The notes: a model not told the origin generated them from the letters alone. 64,000 nucleotides of DNA from Paenibacillus peoriae KCTC 3763 (GCF_000236805.1 NZ_AGFX01000037.1:62001-126000); one strand, 5' to 3'. Shown: positions 8,720-17,554, numbered from the stretch's first letter. Numbers and translations: made by a program.

Positions 8720-9815
8720 TTTGCTTCAATCCCTTCTTCCTGATCATAAAAACGATGGAAAGGAGTACCGGAACCAGAAAAAATAAAATGATTCCCATGT
8801 ATCCAATCGCGTCGCCCAGACTAAACACCTCAGTCATACGTATAGGAGTCATCGTAGAGATAAAGATAACCGGGATCAAGCCAAATACAGCATAACGATA
8901 TTTAAGACCAAACACCTGTGAGATGCCTAAAGAGGCATTGAAGAAAAAACTGCAGAAGTTACAAAACATTTGCATCATCCAGATCACCAGCAGCGGAAAC
9001 TCCAGACGTTCAAAAAGAAAGCCAGGAAGTTCAAAAGTGCGCATTAAGTTAATCGTGGGCCAGGTGCTTGTAACGGTAGAGTCCACAGATAACCCGCCGA
9101 CTACCATAACTACGGTCAAAAAGTACAGTATCCAAGGAATACTGATCCCTACGACCATGGCCTTGACGGCTTTTTCAGGATGCTGCAAGAAAGCGACCAG
9201 TGTCATGATTACTTCACATCCAGTGAAAACAAGGACAGTCGATTTTAGCCCCTTGATTACAGGAAGAATCCCGTTACTCAATACGGGACGAAGATGGTCA
9301 ATTTCAAAAATTCTCAGGCTAAGGACAAAACAGAGAAGCAGAAAGAAAAGACTGATCGGAAGTACAATCTGGTATAGCCGCGCAATAGGATTAATACCTC
9401 CAAAAACCAGATAACATCCCACCCAGATGAAGGGAATGACAATCGCCCAGATCGGTGTCCCTTCGAGCAGATAAAACAACGTCACTTCTGCTAATACACG
9501 AATCTCAAAGCCAGCGATGATTAGGAAGTATATAATTAATAACATACTTAAAAATCCTCCTGGAATCGTTCCGACGATTCTCCTGGAGTATTGATATACG
9601 GTATTTTCGGGAAACTGAAGACTTAATTTGACCATCACCAAGATCACTAATATGACAATACATCCGCCGATCAGGACAGAAAGCCACCCATCAGGAGTCT
9701 GTACTGTTTTAGTTACACCTCTTGGCAGTGTCAAAATCCCTGCCCCGAGCACCGTATTGGTCAGGAAAACGGCGGCCTGCTTGGCTGTGATCTTATCATC
9801 GGAGCGTGTAAACAC
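8712..9815 (-). CDS. GerAB/ArcD/ProY-family germination permease (GerB subunit)
   Basis: A 367-residue protein with about ten membrane segments of the APC-type amino-acid transporter fold. Opening residues ITAKQAAVFLTNTVLGAGILTLPRG match the family's first TM. B subunits form the membrane ligand-binding channel part of germinant receptors. Start is GTG with GGAGG seven bases upstream. It lies 24 bases after the A gene and overlaps the C gene. Paralogue at 28270-29361. Confidence 0.93.
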   Translation of the reverse strand: MFTRSDDKITAKQAAVFLTNTVLGAGILTLPRGVTKTVQTPDGWLSVLIGGCIVILVILVMVKLSLQFPENTVYQYSRRIVGTIPGGFLSMLLIIYFLIIAGFEIRVLAEVTLFYLLEGTPIWAIVIPFIWVGCYLVFGGINPIARLYQIVLPISLFFLLLCFVLSLRIFEIDHLRPVLSNGILPVIKGLKSTVLVFTGCEVIMTLVAFLQHPEKAVKAMVVGISIPWILYFLTVVMVVGGLSVDSTVTSTWPTINLMRTFELPGFLFERLEFPLLVIWMMQMFCNFCSFFFNASLGISQVFGLKYRYAVFGLIPVIFISTMTPIRMTEVFSLGDAIGYMGIILFFLVPVLLSIVFMIRKKGLKQNV

Positions 9816-9839
9816 TATAATTCCTCCATCCTCTGGGCA

Positions 9840-11567
9840 CTATGATTTGCGCTTGCTTTGCCGAGTTTTCATCATAATAGGTCTTCGTTTCATCAGAGAT
9901 ATAGGAGCCCGAATGTACACATCCTTCCAATCGCTTGCACGCATGGGGGAGAAAGGAGTCACATACGGTACGCCAAAGCTTTTCAATTTCGTCATATGAA
10001 TACAAATTAACAGGAAGAACAAAATGGTGCCGAACATGCCCAGAACTGCTGCAAAGAGCATGCCGACGAAACGCAAAAGGCGCAAGCTGATGCCCGCACT
10101 GTATGACGGTATCGAAAACGAAGAAATAGCAGTAACGGACACCACAATGACCAGGAATGGGCTGACAATGCCCGCATTTACAGCGGCGTCGCCAATGACC
10201 AAGCCTCCGACAATGCCCATCGCAGGACCAATAGGCTTGGGTAATCGGATACCAGCTTCCCGCAGGATTTCGATCGAAATTTCCAGAATCATGACTTCTA
10301 TGACGGATGGAAAAGGGACGCCCTGACGGGTTTGAATAATGCTAATAACCAGCTTGGTCGGAATCAAGCCGGGATGAAACGATATAAAAGAGATATACAA
10401 AGCAGGGCCCAACAGTGCTATGAAAGCTCCGAAAAATCGCAGCAACCGTAAAAGTGACCCCGGAATCCAGCGCTCATAATAGTCTTCGGGAGATTGAAGC
10501 AGCATACTGAATGTCACCGGGACAATAAGTGCAAAGGGAGTCCCGTCCAGCAGAATGGCTATTTTTCCTTCCAGCAATGCATTAATGACACGGTCGGGTC
10601 GCTCTGTGTTGTGAACCTGCTGAAAAGGACTTAAATAATCGTCTTCAATAAGTTGTTCCACATAACCGGATTCAGCCAAAAAATCCATGTCTATTTTTGA
10701 AATTCTGTGGTTCACTTCTTCAAGGAGATCTGGGTTCACAATATCCTTAATGTACGCGATCACCAGGTCTTTTCTGATTCTGCTTCCAACCTGGAATTTC
10801 TTTATTTCCAGATTTTTATTTAAGCCTTGGCGTCGCAGCATTGAAGTATTTTCACTTAAGACCTCCGTAAAACCAATTCTGGGACCACGAAGTAATGCTT
10901 CAGAGGTCGGTTCATTCACGGATCGAATAGAGCCGTTAGGGGACCCGACCAGCAGTGCTTCCTGCATTCCTTCGATTACTAACGCGGTATAACCTAAAAG
11001 GATAGACTCGTACAGCTTCTCCATATCGGCAACTTCGCTAATTTGCGTAAGTGGCATCAAGCTTTCCTTGATCAAAGACCCACTTATACTGTCCGACTGT
11101 TCATGCTCGCCCTCAAACATCAAGACTTGTAATACCTGCTTGTTCATAAGCTCTTCGTCCTGCATACCCTCTATGAAAATTAGCATGGACCGTGCATGGA
11201 ATTTTTTCGCCATAAACTCACGAAAATGCACATCACTATTCTCGCCTATAGCTGCTTGGATCGATTTCAAGTCGGCATCATAATCCCCTGTAATTTTGGA
11301 GTCTGGTTCCTGCTGCTGATCAGCGTGGGTTTTGTGATCTTTATTGGCAGATGAACGGTCAGGAGGATGCTTGGAAATTGCGCTCTTATTGCCCACAAGT
11401 GAATAAATTGAAGTGCTTATATAATAAATCCCTAATGGAAAAATTAACGCGAGGCCGGCCTGAAATAATGTAACCCAGCTTGGAATATAAGGTACTACTT
11501 TGGACCACATGATGATGCCCCCCAAACCATTCAATTCATTTCCCCGTAGAGTAAACAGGTTGTCCAT
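9840..11567 (-). CDS. GerA-family spore germination protein (A subunit)
   Basis: A 575-residue A subunit: N-terminal TM ([20 protein letters not shown]), acidic linker, then the cytoplasmic domain with [10 protein letters not shown] and GPRIGFTE motifs, then four to five membrane helices ([18 protein letters not shown]) and a basic tail. Two starts are possible. ATG 11567 has AAGGA at seven bases. ATG 11510 ([12 protein letters not shown]) has a G-run upstream and aligns with the start of the paralogue at 26546 (MWRAIVTHIPKW). I report the longer one because of its ribosome site; the protein could be 556 residues. First gene of the operon; the divergent neighbour is the LacI gene. Confidence 0.92.
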   Translation of the reverse strand: MDNLFTLRGNELNGLGGIIMWSKVVPYIPSWVTLFQAGLALIFPLGIYYISTSIYSLVGNKSAISKHPPDRSSANKDHKTHADQQQEPDSKITGDYDADLKSIQAAIGENSDVHFREFMAKKFHARSMLIFIEGMQDEELMNKQVLQVLMFEGEHEQSDSISGSLIKESLMPLTQISEVADMEKLYESILLGYTALVIEGMQEALLVGSPNGSIRSVNEPTSEALLRGPRIGFTEVLSENTSMLRRQGLNKNLEIKKFQVGSRIRKDLVIAYIKDIVNPDLLEEVNHRISKIDMDFLAESGYVEQLIEDDYLSPFQQVHNTERPDRVINALLEGKIAILLDGTPFALIVPVTFSMLLQSPEDYYERWIPGSLLRLLRFFGAFIALLGPALYISFISFHPGLIPTKLVISIIQTRQGVPFPSVIEVMILEISIEILREAGIRLPKPIGPAMGIVGGLVIGDAAVNAGIVSPFLVIVVSVTAISSFSIPSYSAGISLRLLRFVGMLFAAVLGMFGTILFFLLICIHMTKLKSFGVPYVTPFSPMRASDWKDVYIRAPISLMKRRPIMMKTRQSKRKS

Positions 11568-11667
11568 AAAGTATTCCTTGTAAAGGAATTATTTACTCAT
11601 GAAACGGACTGATGACTTGCCATCTTCACATATTTTGCTCAAACCTCGTTCTATGCTATTGCGTAAG

Positions 11668-11695
11668 TTGACATCAATATTAAGACTATGTTAAT
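11668..11695 (+). promoter_or_regulatory. Putative sigma-A promoter of the LacI-family gene
   Basis: TTGACA (11668-11673) and GTTAAT (11690-11695) are 16 bases apart, about 50 bases before the LacI start. The -35 is perfect, the -10 weak. Confidence 0.5.
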
Positions 11696-11705
11696 CTCCA
11701 AATAG

Positions 11706-11717
11706 GAAAACGATTAC
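11706..11717 (+). promoter_or_regulatory. Operator-like site upstream of the LacI-family gene
   Basis: GAAAACGATTAC, whose complement GTAATCGTTTTC differs by one base from the operator GTAATCGTTTAC found twice before the downstream operon. Its place between promoter and start codon suggests autoregulation. Confidence 0.55.
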
Positions 11718-11744
11718 TCAATATGACTATTTGAGGGAAATAAT

Positions 11745-12755
11745 ATGAAAAAAAATCATGTGTCAATAAAGGATATTGCCAGATTGAGCGGGGTCTCTGT
11801 AGCAACGGTTTCCCGTGTGATTAACGAGAATGGTCGCTTCTCTGAGGAAACACGACAGAAGGTTAATGAAGTCATCCAAAAGTACCAATATGAGACCAAT
11901 AGCATCGCCAAAAGTTTGCGGATGAGTAAATCGCAGACGATAGGCGTTTTGGTGCCGGATATTAATAATGAATTTTTTTCAGTCATTGTACAAAAAACAG
12001 AGAGTTTCTTTTTCAAACAGGGATATTCTACCATTATATGCAACACTGCCAAAGATGCGGAGAAGGAACGAGAATATCTGAAAACTCTGGATGGGAAAAT
12101 GGTAGATGGTCTGATCTGTATTTCGGGACAGGAGGAACTTTCTGCCGAATTGCTTAAGCGCCCCATTCCCATTGTATGTATTGACCGTCGGCCGAAGATT
12201 AATACGAATGTAGCTTTTATCGAGTCCAATCATTATGAGGGTGGATTTCTGGCGACAGAGGAGCTGATTAACAAAGGCTGCAAGGAAATTTTACTGTTGA
12301 CCAAGCAAAACAATCTATCCTCTGTTAATGAGCGTCTGCACGGGTATAAAGATGCTCTGCAAAAGCATGGACTATATCCATCTGACGACCGCTTGGTTGC
12401 AGTTCGTAATGATGGGCCTACTCTGGAAACCGCACAGGCTGCTATTGAGCGCGTCTTTGAAAAAAAACTCCGGTTTGACGGCATTTTTGCTACGAATGAC
12501 TGGTTAGCTTTGGGCGCATTGCTGGCGTTACAGAAATATGGAGTACAGGTTCCCGGTGAAGTCAAAATAGTAGGTTTTGATAATGATACAATTTCCCAAT
12601 ACTGCAATCCACCGTTGACTACAATTGAACAAGATAAAGAAACACTTGCAGATAAAGCCTGCAATATGCTGCTCCGTATGCTGAATGGAGAAAAGATGGA
12701 ACGGGAGCAGCATTATTCTGTCCCCGTACGGTTGATACAACGTAGTACCACCTAG
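11745..12755 (+). CDS. LacI-family transcriptional regulator of the putative allose operon
   Basis: A 336-residue repressor of standard length. The N-terminal HTH reads VSIKDIARLSGVSVATVSRV, followed by the hinge helix region and a type-I periplasmic-binding-like sugar domain (LVPDINNEFFSVIVQ; later ATNDWLALGALLALQ and GFDNDTISQY). Start ATG with GAGGGA upstream. It precedes epimerase, isomerase and PTS genes. Near-palindromic GTAAWCGTTTAC sites before its own gene, before the operon and before the PTS gene are its likely operators. The effector is inferred to be the phosphorylated or free hexose handled by the operon. Confidence 0.93.
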   Translation: MKKNHVSIKDIARLSGVSVATVSRVINENGRFSEETRQKVNEVIQKYQYETNSIAKSLRMSKSQTIGVLVPDINNEFFSVIVQKTESFFFKQGYSTIICNTAKDAEKEREYLKTLDGKMVDGLICISGQEELSAELLKRPIPIVCIDRRPKINTNVAFIESNHYEGGFLATEELINKGCKEILLLTKQNNLSSVNERLHGYKDALQKHGLYPSDDRLVAVRNDGPTLETAQAAIERVFEKKLRFDGIFATNDWLALGALLALQKYGVQVPGEVKIVGFDNDTISQYCNPPLTTIEQDKETLADKACNMLLRMLNGEKMEREQHYSVPVRLIQRSTT

Positions 12756-12841
12756 TTTTATGTTGGTTTATGAAACCTTCTTGGATTAGCTACGGGAGAG
12801 GAGCTATATACTTTCCCGTACAATTTCCAACAAAAAATGTT

Positions 12842-12870
12842 TTGACAACAGTATCAGAAAATGATAACTT
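12842..12870 (+). promoter_or_regulatory. Promoter candidate of the allose-type operon
   Basis: TTGACA at 12842-12847 is a perfect -35. The -10 is uncertain: GATAAC (12863-12868, spacing 15) or TAACTT (12865-12870, spacing 17). The first operator follows directly, as expected for a repressed promoter. Confidence 0.4.
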
Positions 12871-12884
12871 TAATTATGTTAAAT

Positions 12885-12896
12885 GTAATCGTTTAC
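12885..12896 (+). promoter_or_regulatory. LacI-type operator 1
   Basis: GTAATCGTTTAC, an imperfect palindrome with central CG typical of LacI/CcpA-family operators, identical to operator 3 at 13072-13083. Confidence 0.65.
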
Positions 12897-12982
12897 CCAA
12901 ACGAATACCAAAATCAAATATGATGTTGCAAGGAAGCAGCAAGTGATGGAATTCAAGCCATGAACTGTTCTTCTTGTCTTTA

Positions 12983-13002
12983 GTGGGTAAACGTTATCCC
13001 AC
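12983..13002 (+). promoter_or_regulatory. LacI-type operator 2
   Basis: GTGGGTAAACGTTATCCCAC is a 20-base palindrome broken only at the two symmetric pairs TA/AT. Core GTAAACGTTATC resembles the other sites. Confidence 0.65.
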
Positions 13003-13069
13003 CTGATTTTATTCATAACCAAAGGGCATAAGAAACAATCTGATACATGTAAAATTTATTATGCCGTTT

Positions 13070-13085
13070 GAGTAATCGTTTACTC
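13070..13085 (+). promoter_or_regulatory. LacI-type operator 3
   Basis: GAGTAATCGTTTACTC, a 16-base near-palindrome, ends 25 bases before the epimerase start codon. The same flanks (GAGTAATCGTTTTCC on the complement) occur at the regulator's own upstream site. Confidence 0.7.
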
Positions 13086-13110
13086 CATTTCTTAAAAAGG
13101 GTGATTATTA

Positions 13111-13767
13111 ATGAGTATGCTATTATGTCCTTCCATGATGTGCGCTAATTTCAGATCATTGGAACACGAAGTAAATGCACTGGAAGAAGCCAATGTGGAT
13201 ATTTATCATATCGATATTATGGATGGTAAATTTGTCCCCAACTTTGGAATGGGACTTCAGGATTTGGAGTACATCCGCAAACAAACTCAAAAAACAGTGG
13301 ATGTGCATCTGATGATCGATAATCCTTCCGCCTATATTGATTTGTTTGCTGATAAGGGTGCAGACATCATTTACTTCCATCCAGAGACCGATATGCACCC
13401 GACGCGCACAATCGACCGAATTGTTGGCAGGGGGATAAAGGCAGGGATTGCTCTTAATCCGGGAACAGCCATTGCTTCGGTTGAACCTTTGCTTGGGATG
13501 GTCGATTATGTGTTGGTCATGACTGTAAATCCCGGTTTTGCAGGTCAAACATATTTAACCTTTGTGAACGACAAGATTAAAGCACTACAAGCATACAAGC
13601 ATGAAAAAGGACTGGATTTTACAATCGTGGTAGACGGTGCGATCTCCGAAGAGAAGATCAACGAATTGGCACACTACGGCGTTGAAGGATTCGTTTTGGG
13701 AACTTCCACTTTGTTCGGCAAAGATGAGTCTTACAAAACCATCGTTAACAGATTGAAAAATATTTAA
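13111..13767 (+). CDS. alsE: Ribulose-phosphate 3-epimerase family, probable D-allulose-6-phosphate 3-epimerase
   Basis: A 218-residue TIM barrel of the ribulose-phosphate epimerase family. Metal and catalytic residues are visible: H33 and D35 in HIDIMDG, H66 in DVHLMID, and the Asp in VVDGAIS. The loop reads MTVNPGFAGQ as in AlsE, where housekeeping Rpe has MSVNPGFGGQ. It would convert D-allulose 6-phosphate to fructose 6-phosphate. AAGGGTGA lies before the ATG. Its neighbours (RpiB-type isomerase, PTS, LacI) support the allose route. A duplicate Rpe role cannot be excluded from sequence alone. Confidence 0.82.
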   Translation: MSMLLCPSMMCANFRSLEHEVNALEEANVDIYHIDIMDGKFVPNFGMGLQDLEYIRKQTQKTVDVHLMIDNPSAYIDLFADKGADIIYFHPETDMHPTRTIDRIVGRGIKAGIALNPGTAIASVEPLLGMVDYVLVMTVNPGFAGQTYLTFVNDKIKALQAYKHEKGLDFTIVVDGAISEEKINELAHYGVEGFVLGTSTLFGKDESYKTIVNRLKNI

Positions 13768-13785
13768 ATTGGGGAGGAATAGAGC

Positions 13786-14235
13786 ATGAGAATTGCCATT
13801 GGAAGCGACCATGTGGCTGTAGAGCTTAAAGCGATTATTTCAGCTTATGTTAATGAACTGGGTCATGAGGTGATTGACTACGGACCGCAAAGTTCGGAAA
13901 GAACCGACTATCCGAAGTATGGGAAACTTGTTGCCGAGGCTGTAGTCGGAAAGCAGGCTGACGCAGGAATTCTGATTTGTGGCACAGGCGTAGGGATATC
14001 GATCTCGGCCAACAAAGTCAAGGGTATTCGGGCTGTGGTATGCAGTGAGCCTTATTCAGCACAGTTGTCCAAGCAGCACAACAATACGAATGTTCTTGCA
14101 TTCGGTGCGCGTGTTGTTGGAAGCGAATTGGCGAAAATGATCGTGAAGGCATGGCTTGAGGCCGAGTTTGAGGGAGGACGTCATGGCGACCGCATCAAGA
14201 TGATATCCGACATCGAGGAACAACATTTGTGCTGA
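13786..14235 (+). CDS. rpiB: RpiB/LacAB-family sugar-phosphate isomerase (ribose- or allose-6-phosphate isomerase)
   Basis: A 149-residue protein of usual RpiB length. D8 and H9 lie in IGSDHVAVELK and the catalytic C65 in LICGTGVGISISANK, with the anion-binding GTGVG loop. RpiB also isomerises allose 6-phosphate to allulose 6-phosphate, the substrate of the upstream AlsE-like enzyme. GGGGAGGAA lies upstream of the ATG, 18 bases after the epimerase stop, so both are translated from one message. Galactose-6-phosphate isomerase is less likely since LacA/LacB come as a pair. Confidence 0.88.
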   Translation: MRIAIGSDHVAVELKAIISAYVNELGHEVIDYGPQSSERTDYPKYGKLVAEAVVGKQADAGILICGTGVGISISANKVKGIRAVVCSEPYSAQLSKQHNNTNVLAFGARVVGSELAKMIVKAWLEAEFEGGRHGDRIKMISDIEEQHLC

Positions 14236-14280
14236 TAACCAGCCACTTATAAAACATTAATGAATATGGGGGAGATTACA

Positions 14281-15240
14281 TTGGTCAAAAGATTAATCGC
14301 CAGCACCAAAAGCGATATTTTGAAATTTAGCGCAGCAGATCTAAAAGAATCTATCCTGGCTTCTGAAGGGCGCGTTATTATGGGACAACATCTTGTAATG
14401 ATAAACACCGGTTTGGTTGATGGTGTCACCAATGCGGAAATCCAGGCTGCCTACGGTGCAGATATGGTTATGCTGAATGGCTTTGATATGATCAAGGAAG
14501 AATCCAATATCGGATTGCGTGAAATGAAGCACGGCAAGATGGCCGAGAAGCCGTATAGTCTCAAGCAAATCAAAGAATGGGCTGGAGTTCCGCTCGGCAT
14601 TTATTTTGAATGTCCAAGCCCTGATGCTCAGGTAGCGGGAGAGCAGTACGTGGAGGCCAAGGAAGGAAGAATAGCTTCCAGAGAGAACTTCCTGCGTGCC
14701 TTGGAAATCGGCGCGGATTTTATCGTGCTGGGAGGCAACCCATCCGCGGGAACGACCTTTGCGCGAATTATTGAGGCTACCAAGCTGGCCAAAGAAACGT
14801 TGGGAGATCAAATTCTAATCTGCGCCGGAAAATGGGAGGACGGGACGATTGAGAAGGTATTGGGTGATCCGCTGAGCGAAAGACCTTCCAATGATATTAT
14901 CAAGGATTTGATTGATTCGGGTGCTGATGTTATTACGTTGCCTGCACCTGGCTCCAGACATGGCATTACAGTGGAGCATGTCAGACAATGTGTAGAGTTT
15001 GTTCATTCGTATAAACCCGGAACTCTGGCTCTTTCTTTCCTGAACAGCTCGGTTGAAGGGGCGGATGTTCAAACGATTGCCTTAATCGCACTTATGATGA
15101 AGCAGACAGGTGCGGATATTCATGCCATTGGAGATGGTGGCTATGCCGGAACACCTCTTCCAGAGAACGTTTACCAGCTTGCACTATCCATTAAAGGACG
15201 CAGACATACGATCAAAAGAATGGTAGGCAGAAACCGGTAA
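14281..15240 (+). CDS. Uncharacterised TIM-barrel-like protein of sugar PTS operons
   Basis: I do not recognise a characterised function. The 319-residue product has the alternation of a beta/alpha barrel with glycine turns: GRVIMGQHLVM, GADMVMLNGFDM, GADFIVLGGNPSAGT, QILICAGKWEDG, GADVITLPAPGSRHG and DIHAIGDGGYAG. These resemble phosphate-binding loops of barrel enzymes, and close relatives are often annotated as a domain of unknown function or loosely as phosphonomutase or hydrolase. Start: TTG 14281, with GGGGGAG six bases upstream; the ATG at 14260 lacks a ribosome site. It lies between RpiB and PTS IIBCA, the position of the hypothetical gene in the Listeria allose cassette. A role as a further sugar-phosphate enzyme is inference. 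Confidence 0.85.
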   Translation: MVKRLIASTKSDILKFSAADLKESILASEGRVIMGQHLVMINTGLVDGVTNAEIQAAYGADMVMLNGFDMIKEESNIGLREMKHGKMAEKPYSLKQIKEWAGVPLGIYFECPSPDAQVAGEQYVEAKEGRIASRENFLRALEIGADFIVLGGNPSAGTTFARIIEATKLAKETLGDQILICAGKWEDGTIEKVLGDPLSERPSNDIIKDLIDSGADVITLPAPGSRHGITVEHVRQCVEFVHSYKPGTLALSFLNSSVEGADVQTIALIALMMKQTGADIHAIGDGGYAGTPLPENVYQLALSIKGRRHTIKRMVGRNR

Positions 15241-15258
15241 CGATTCACTGGTTAAATT

Positions 15259-15313
15259 TAAAGACTCTGTATTCTCTTGTACTTACGAGTACAGGTAGAG
15301 TCTTTAGATTTTT
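15259..15313 (+). terminator. Two-part hairpin terminator or attenuator inside the operon
   Basis: An outer 10-bp stem (TAAAGACTCT with AGAGTCTTTA, 15259-15268 and 15297-15306) encloses an inner hairpin TGTACT-TACG-AGTACA, followed by GATTTTT. It lies between the uncharacterised gene and the PTS gene, so it either ends the upstream transcript or attenuates expression of the PTS. Confidence 0.75.
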
Positions 15314-15320
15314 ATCCAAG

Positions 15321-15334
15321 TGTAAGCGTTTACC
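15321..15334 (+). promoter_or_regulatory. Operator/cre site before the PTS IIBCA gene
   Basis: TGTAAGCGTTTACC matches the CcpA cre consensus at 13 of 14 positions. Its core GTAAGCGTTTAC differs by one base from the LacI operators upstream. It lies 43 bases before the ATG, so it could serve either repressor. Confidence 0.6.
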
Positions 15335-15376
15335 ACAATGGGTTATATGCCAAAAGAGAGCAAAGGAGCGAGCATC

Positions 15377-17236
15377 ATGTCAAACGAACAACTGGCAAAA
15401 GATATATTGGCATCCGTCGGAGGAGAAGAGAATGTCTCCAGCTTGGCGCATTGCGCTACCCGGTTGCGATTTAAATTAAAAAACAGAGAGCTGGCCGATA
15501 AAAGCAAAACACAAAACATTGCCGGCGTTATTACGGTGGTCGAAAGTGGTGGACAATATCAAGTGGTCATCGGCAATACGGTAGGCGATGTGTATAAAGA
15601 CATTACTAAGATTAGCAGCATTGGAGATGATGACAAATCGAATGCATCCGCTGCTCCTGAAAGCAACTGGTTCAACAAAACAGTAGACATTATTTCCGGT
15701 ATCTTTACACCATTTTTGGGGGCACTGGCAGCTTCCGGGATTCTGAAAGGGCTTTTATTAATGCTGTCCTCGTTGGGGTGGCTCTCCAAAACAAGCGGCG
15801 TTTATTCGATCTGGTTCGCTGCCGCCGACAGTATCTTTTATTTCCTGCCCTTGGCTATCGCTGTAACCTCTTCGAGGAAATTTGGTGCTAATACTTTTGT
15901 CTCGCTTGCAGTCGCAGGGGCTCTGATATATCCGAATATCATTACTTTATATAACGATAAAGCGGATATTACTTTCTTCAATATTCCTGTTGTTCTTATG
16001 AGTTATACTTCCTCGGTTATTCCAGTGATTATCGCCGTTTGGTTATTATCGCTGCTGGAGAAATTTCTGAACAGAGTAATTCACGAAAGCGTGAGAAATT
16101 TTATAACACCACTTATCTGCCTTATGGTCATTGTTCCCTTGACTCTGATCGCGGTTGGACCAATTGGAATATATGCGAGCTTGGGAATGGCTAAGGGTTA
16201 TACTTTCTTATATAATTTGAGTCCGATTGTCGCAGGAGTTATTTTGGGTGCTGGGTGGCAGTTGCTTGTAGTTATGGGTCTTCACTGGGCGTTTATTCCT
16301 ATTATGTACAATAACATTGCGGTGTACGGTTATGATACCATGAAACCATTAATGGCGCCTTCCAACTTTGCACAAGCAGGTGCGGCACTGGGAGTATTTC
16401 TTAAAACCAAAAATCCAAAGGTCAAAGCGATTGCGGGTCCTGCGGCGATAACTGGGTTGTTTGGTATCACAGAGCCGATTATCTACGGGATTAGTATCCG
16501 TTATAAAAAACCGTTCGTATGGGCTATTATCGGGGGTTCTATCGCCGGGGCAATTACGGGTGCTTCAGGTTCCGTGGCCATTGCTCCAGGTATACCGGGC
16601 TTGGCATCCCTGCCGATTTTCTTCGGCACAGGCTTCGCGGGATTCGTCATTGCCATTACGGTAGCTTATGTATTCACAGCCATTACCACGTATTTGTTTG
16701 GATTTAATGATTCCATGGAGAAAGAAATGATTGCCGTCCATGAAGAGAAGAAAGAAGTTGAAACCCTAGCTCCTGCGTTGACGAACGAAAACATTTCCAG
16801 CCCGCTGATGGGGGTTGTCAAACCGTTATCCGAGGTATCCGATGAAGTATTCTCTACTGGGGCCATGGGTAAAGGTGTTGCCATTGTACCTGAGGACGGC
16901 AAGCTGCTCGCGCCATTCAACGGAACGATAGCTAATGCCTTCCGCACAGGCCATGCGATTGGACTCGTATCGGATGGGGGAACGGAGATTCTTGTTCACA
17001 TCGGCATGGACACTGTTAAATTAAAGGGACAGCATTTTAAAACGCATATCGCAGAAGGTGACCGGGTTACCAAAGGTCAGTTGCTGGTTGAGTTCGATAT
17101 GGAGGAAATTAAAGCATTGGGCTATGACCTGACGACACCGATTATTGTGACCAACACGGCTCAATATGCGGAAATTAAAGTGCTGGGCAGCAGCCGGGTG
17201 CAAACGGGAGATTCATTGTTGGAGGTCAAGCGCTAA
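15377..17236 (+). CDS. PTS beta-glucoside/glucose-family EIIBCA transporter
   Basis: A 619-residue fusion. EIIB is at the N-terminus (C26 in LAHCATRLRFKL), EIIC follows with about ten membrane segments (about 105-460, with the GITEPIIYG loop), and EIIA ends the protein (H541 in EILVHIGMDTVKL). The domain order and sequence are of the Glc superfamily beta-glucoside branch. It imports and phosphorylates a sugar at C6; context suggests D-allose. Start ATG 15377 because AAAGGAG lies eight bases upstream and the EIIB fold starts there; the GTG/ATG codons further up lack support. Expression is probably controlled by the site at 15321 and by read-through of the preceding hairpin. Confidence 0.93.
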   Translation: MSNEQLAKDILASVGGEENVSSLAHCATRLRFKLKNRELADKSKTQNIAGVITVVESGGQYQVVIGNTVGDVYKDITKISSIGDDDKSNASAAPESNWFNKTVDIISGIFTPFLGALAASGILKGLLLMLSSLGWLSKTSGVYSIWFAAADSIFYFLPLAIAVTSSRKFGANTFVSLAVAGALIYPNIITLYNDKADITFFNIPVVLMSYTSSVIPVIIAVWLLSLLEKFLNRVIHESVRNFITPLICLMVIVPLTLIAVGPIGIYASLGMAKGYTFLYNLSPIVAGVILGAGWQLLVVMGLHWAFIPIMYNNIAVYGYDTMKPLMAPSNFAQAGAALGVFLKTKNPKVKAIAGPAAITGLFGITEPIIYGISIRYKKPFVWAIIGGSIAGAITGASGSVAIAPGIPGLASLPIFFGTGFAGFVIAITVAYVFTAITTYLFGFNDSMEKEMIAVHEEKKEVETLAPALTNENISSPLMGVVKPLSEVSDEVFSTGAMGKGVAIVPEDGKLLAPFNGTIANAFRTGHAIGLVSDGGTEILVHIGMDTVKLKGQHFKTHIAEGDRVTKGQLLVEFDMEEIKALGYDLTTPIIVTNTAQYAEIKVLGSSRVQTGDSLLEVKR

Positions 17237-17281
17237 GATATTGAAATGTTAAATCAAGTGCAATAATTTATAAAAATAAAG

Positions 17282-17340
17282 AGAAACCGCTTCTGGAGCA
17301 CGTTAAAGGGTATTCCCTTTTCCAGAGGCGGTTTCTTTTG
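17282..17340 (+). terminator. Terminator after the PTS operon
   Basis: A 15-bp stem (GAAACCGCTTCTGGA with TCCAGAGGCGGTTTC, one wobble) is followed by TTTTG, 45 bases past the PTS stop codon. Confidence 0.8.
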
Positions 17341-17495
17341 GGGTGAATCATCTCACGCCTCCTCAAGACTGAAGTAGGGTAATATTCTTCGCGCGCTCTC
17401 CGTTTTCCCTATGCGCTTACTTCCCTCGGTAAATCGTTTTGGCCTTGATGTTGCTCTGTCTCTCAGACAAGGTAAATGTATTTGCGGGAATCCTG

Positions 17496-17521
17496 ATAAA
17501 TTACCATTAATGGTAATTTAT
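17496..17521 (+). promoter_or_regulatory. 26-bp perfect palindrome of unknown binding protein
   Basis: Half-site ATAAATTACCATT is followed directly by its exact complement, with no spacer. It is centred about 130 bases upstream of the predicted nirB transcription start. The inner core TTACCATTAATGGTAA is not one I can assign to a known regulator. Confidence 0.6.
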
Positions 17522-17554
17522 TTTAGATGTTTACCCTAATCCCTTGAATGAGAA

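Larger units (their letters stand above)
12756..13110 (+). other. Regulatory intergenic region of the putative allose operon
   Basis: This 355-base stretch has no gene. It holds a hairpin TACGGGA/TCCCGTA at 12791-12820 (weak terminator of the LacI gene, no U-run), a promoter candidate, and three operator-like palindromes listed separately. A TATTAT -10 candidate sits at 13057-13062 before the third operator, with no clear -35. The long spacing between outer operators (about 185 bases) would allow repressor looping. Confidence 0.6.

Noticed and set aside
13111-13767. Housekeeping ribulose-5-phosphate 3-epimerase
   Set aside because: MTVNPGFAGQ loop and operon context favour the allulose-6-phosphate enzyme; kept only as an alternative.
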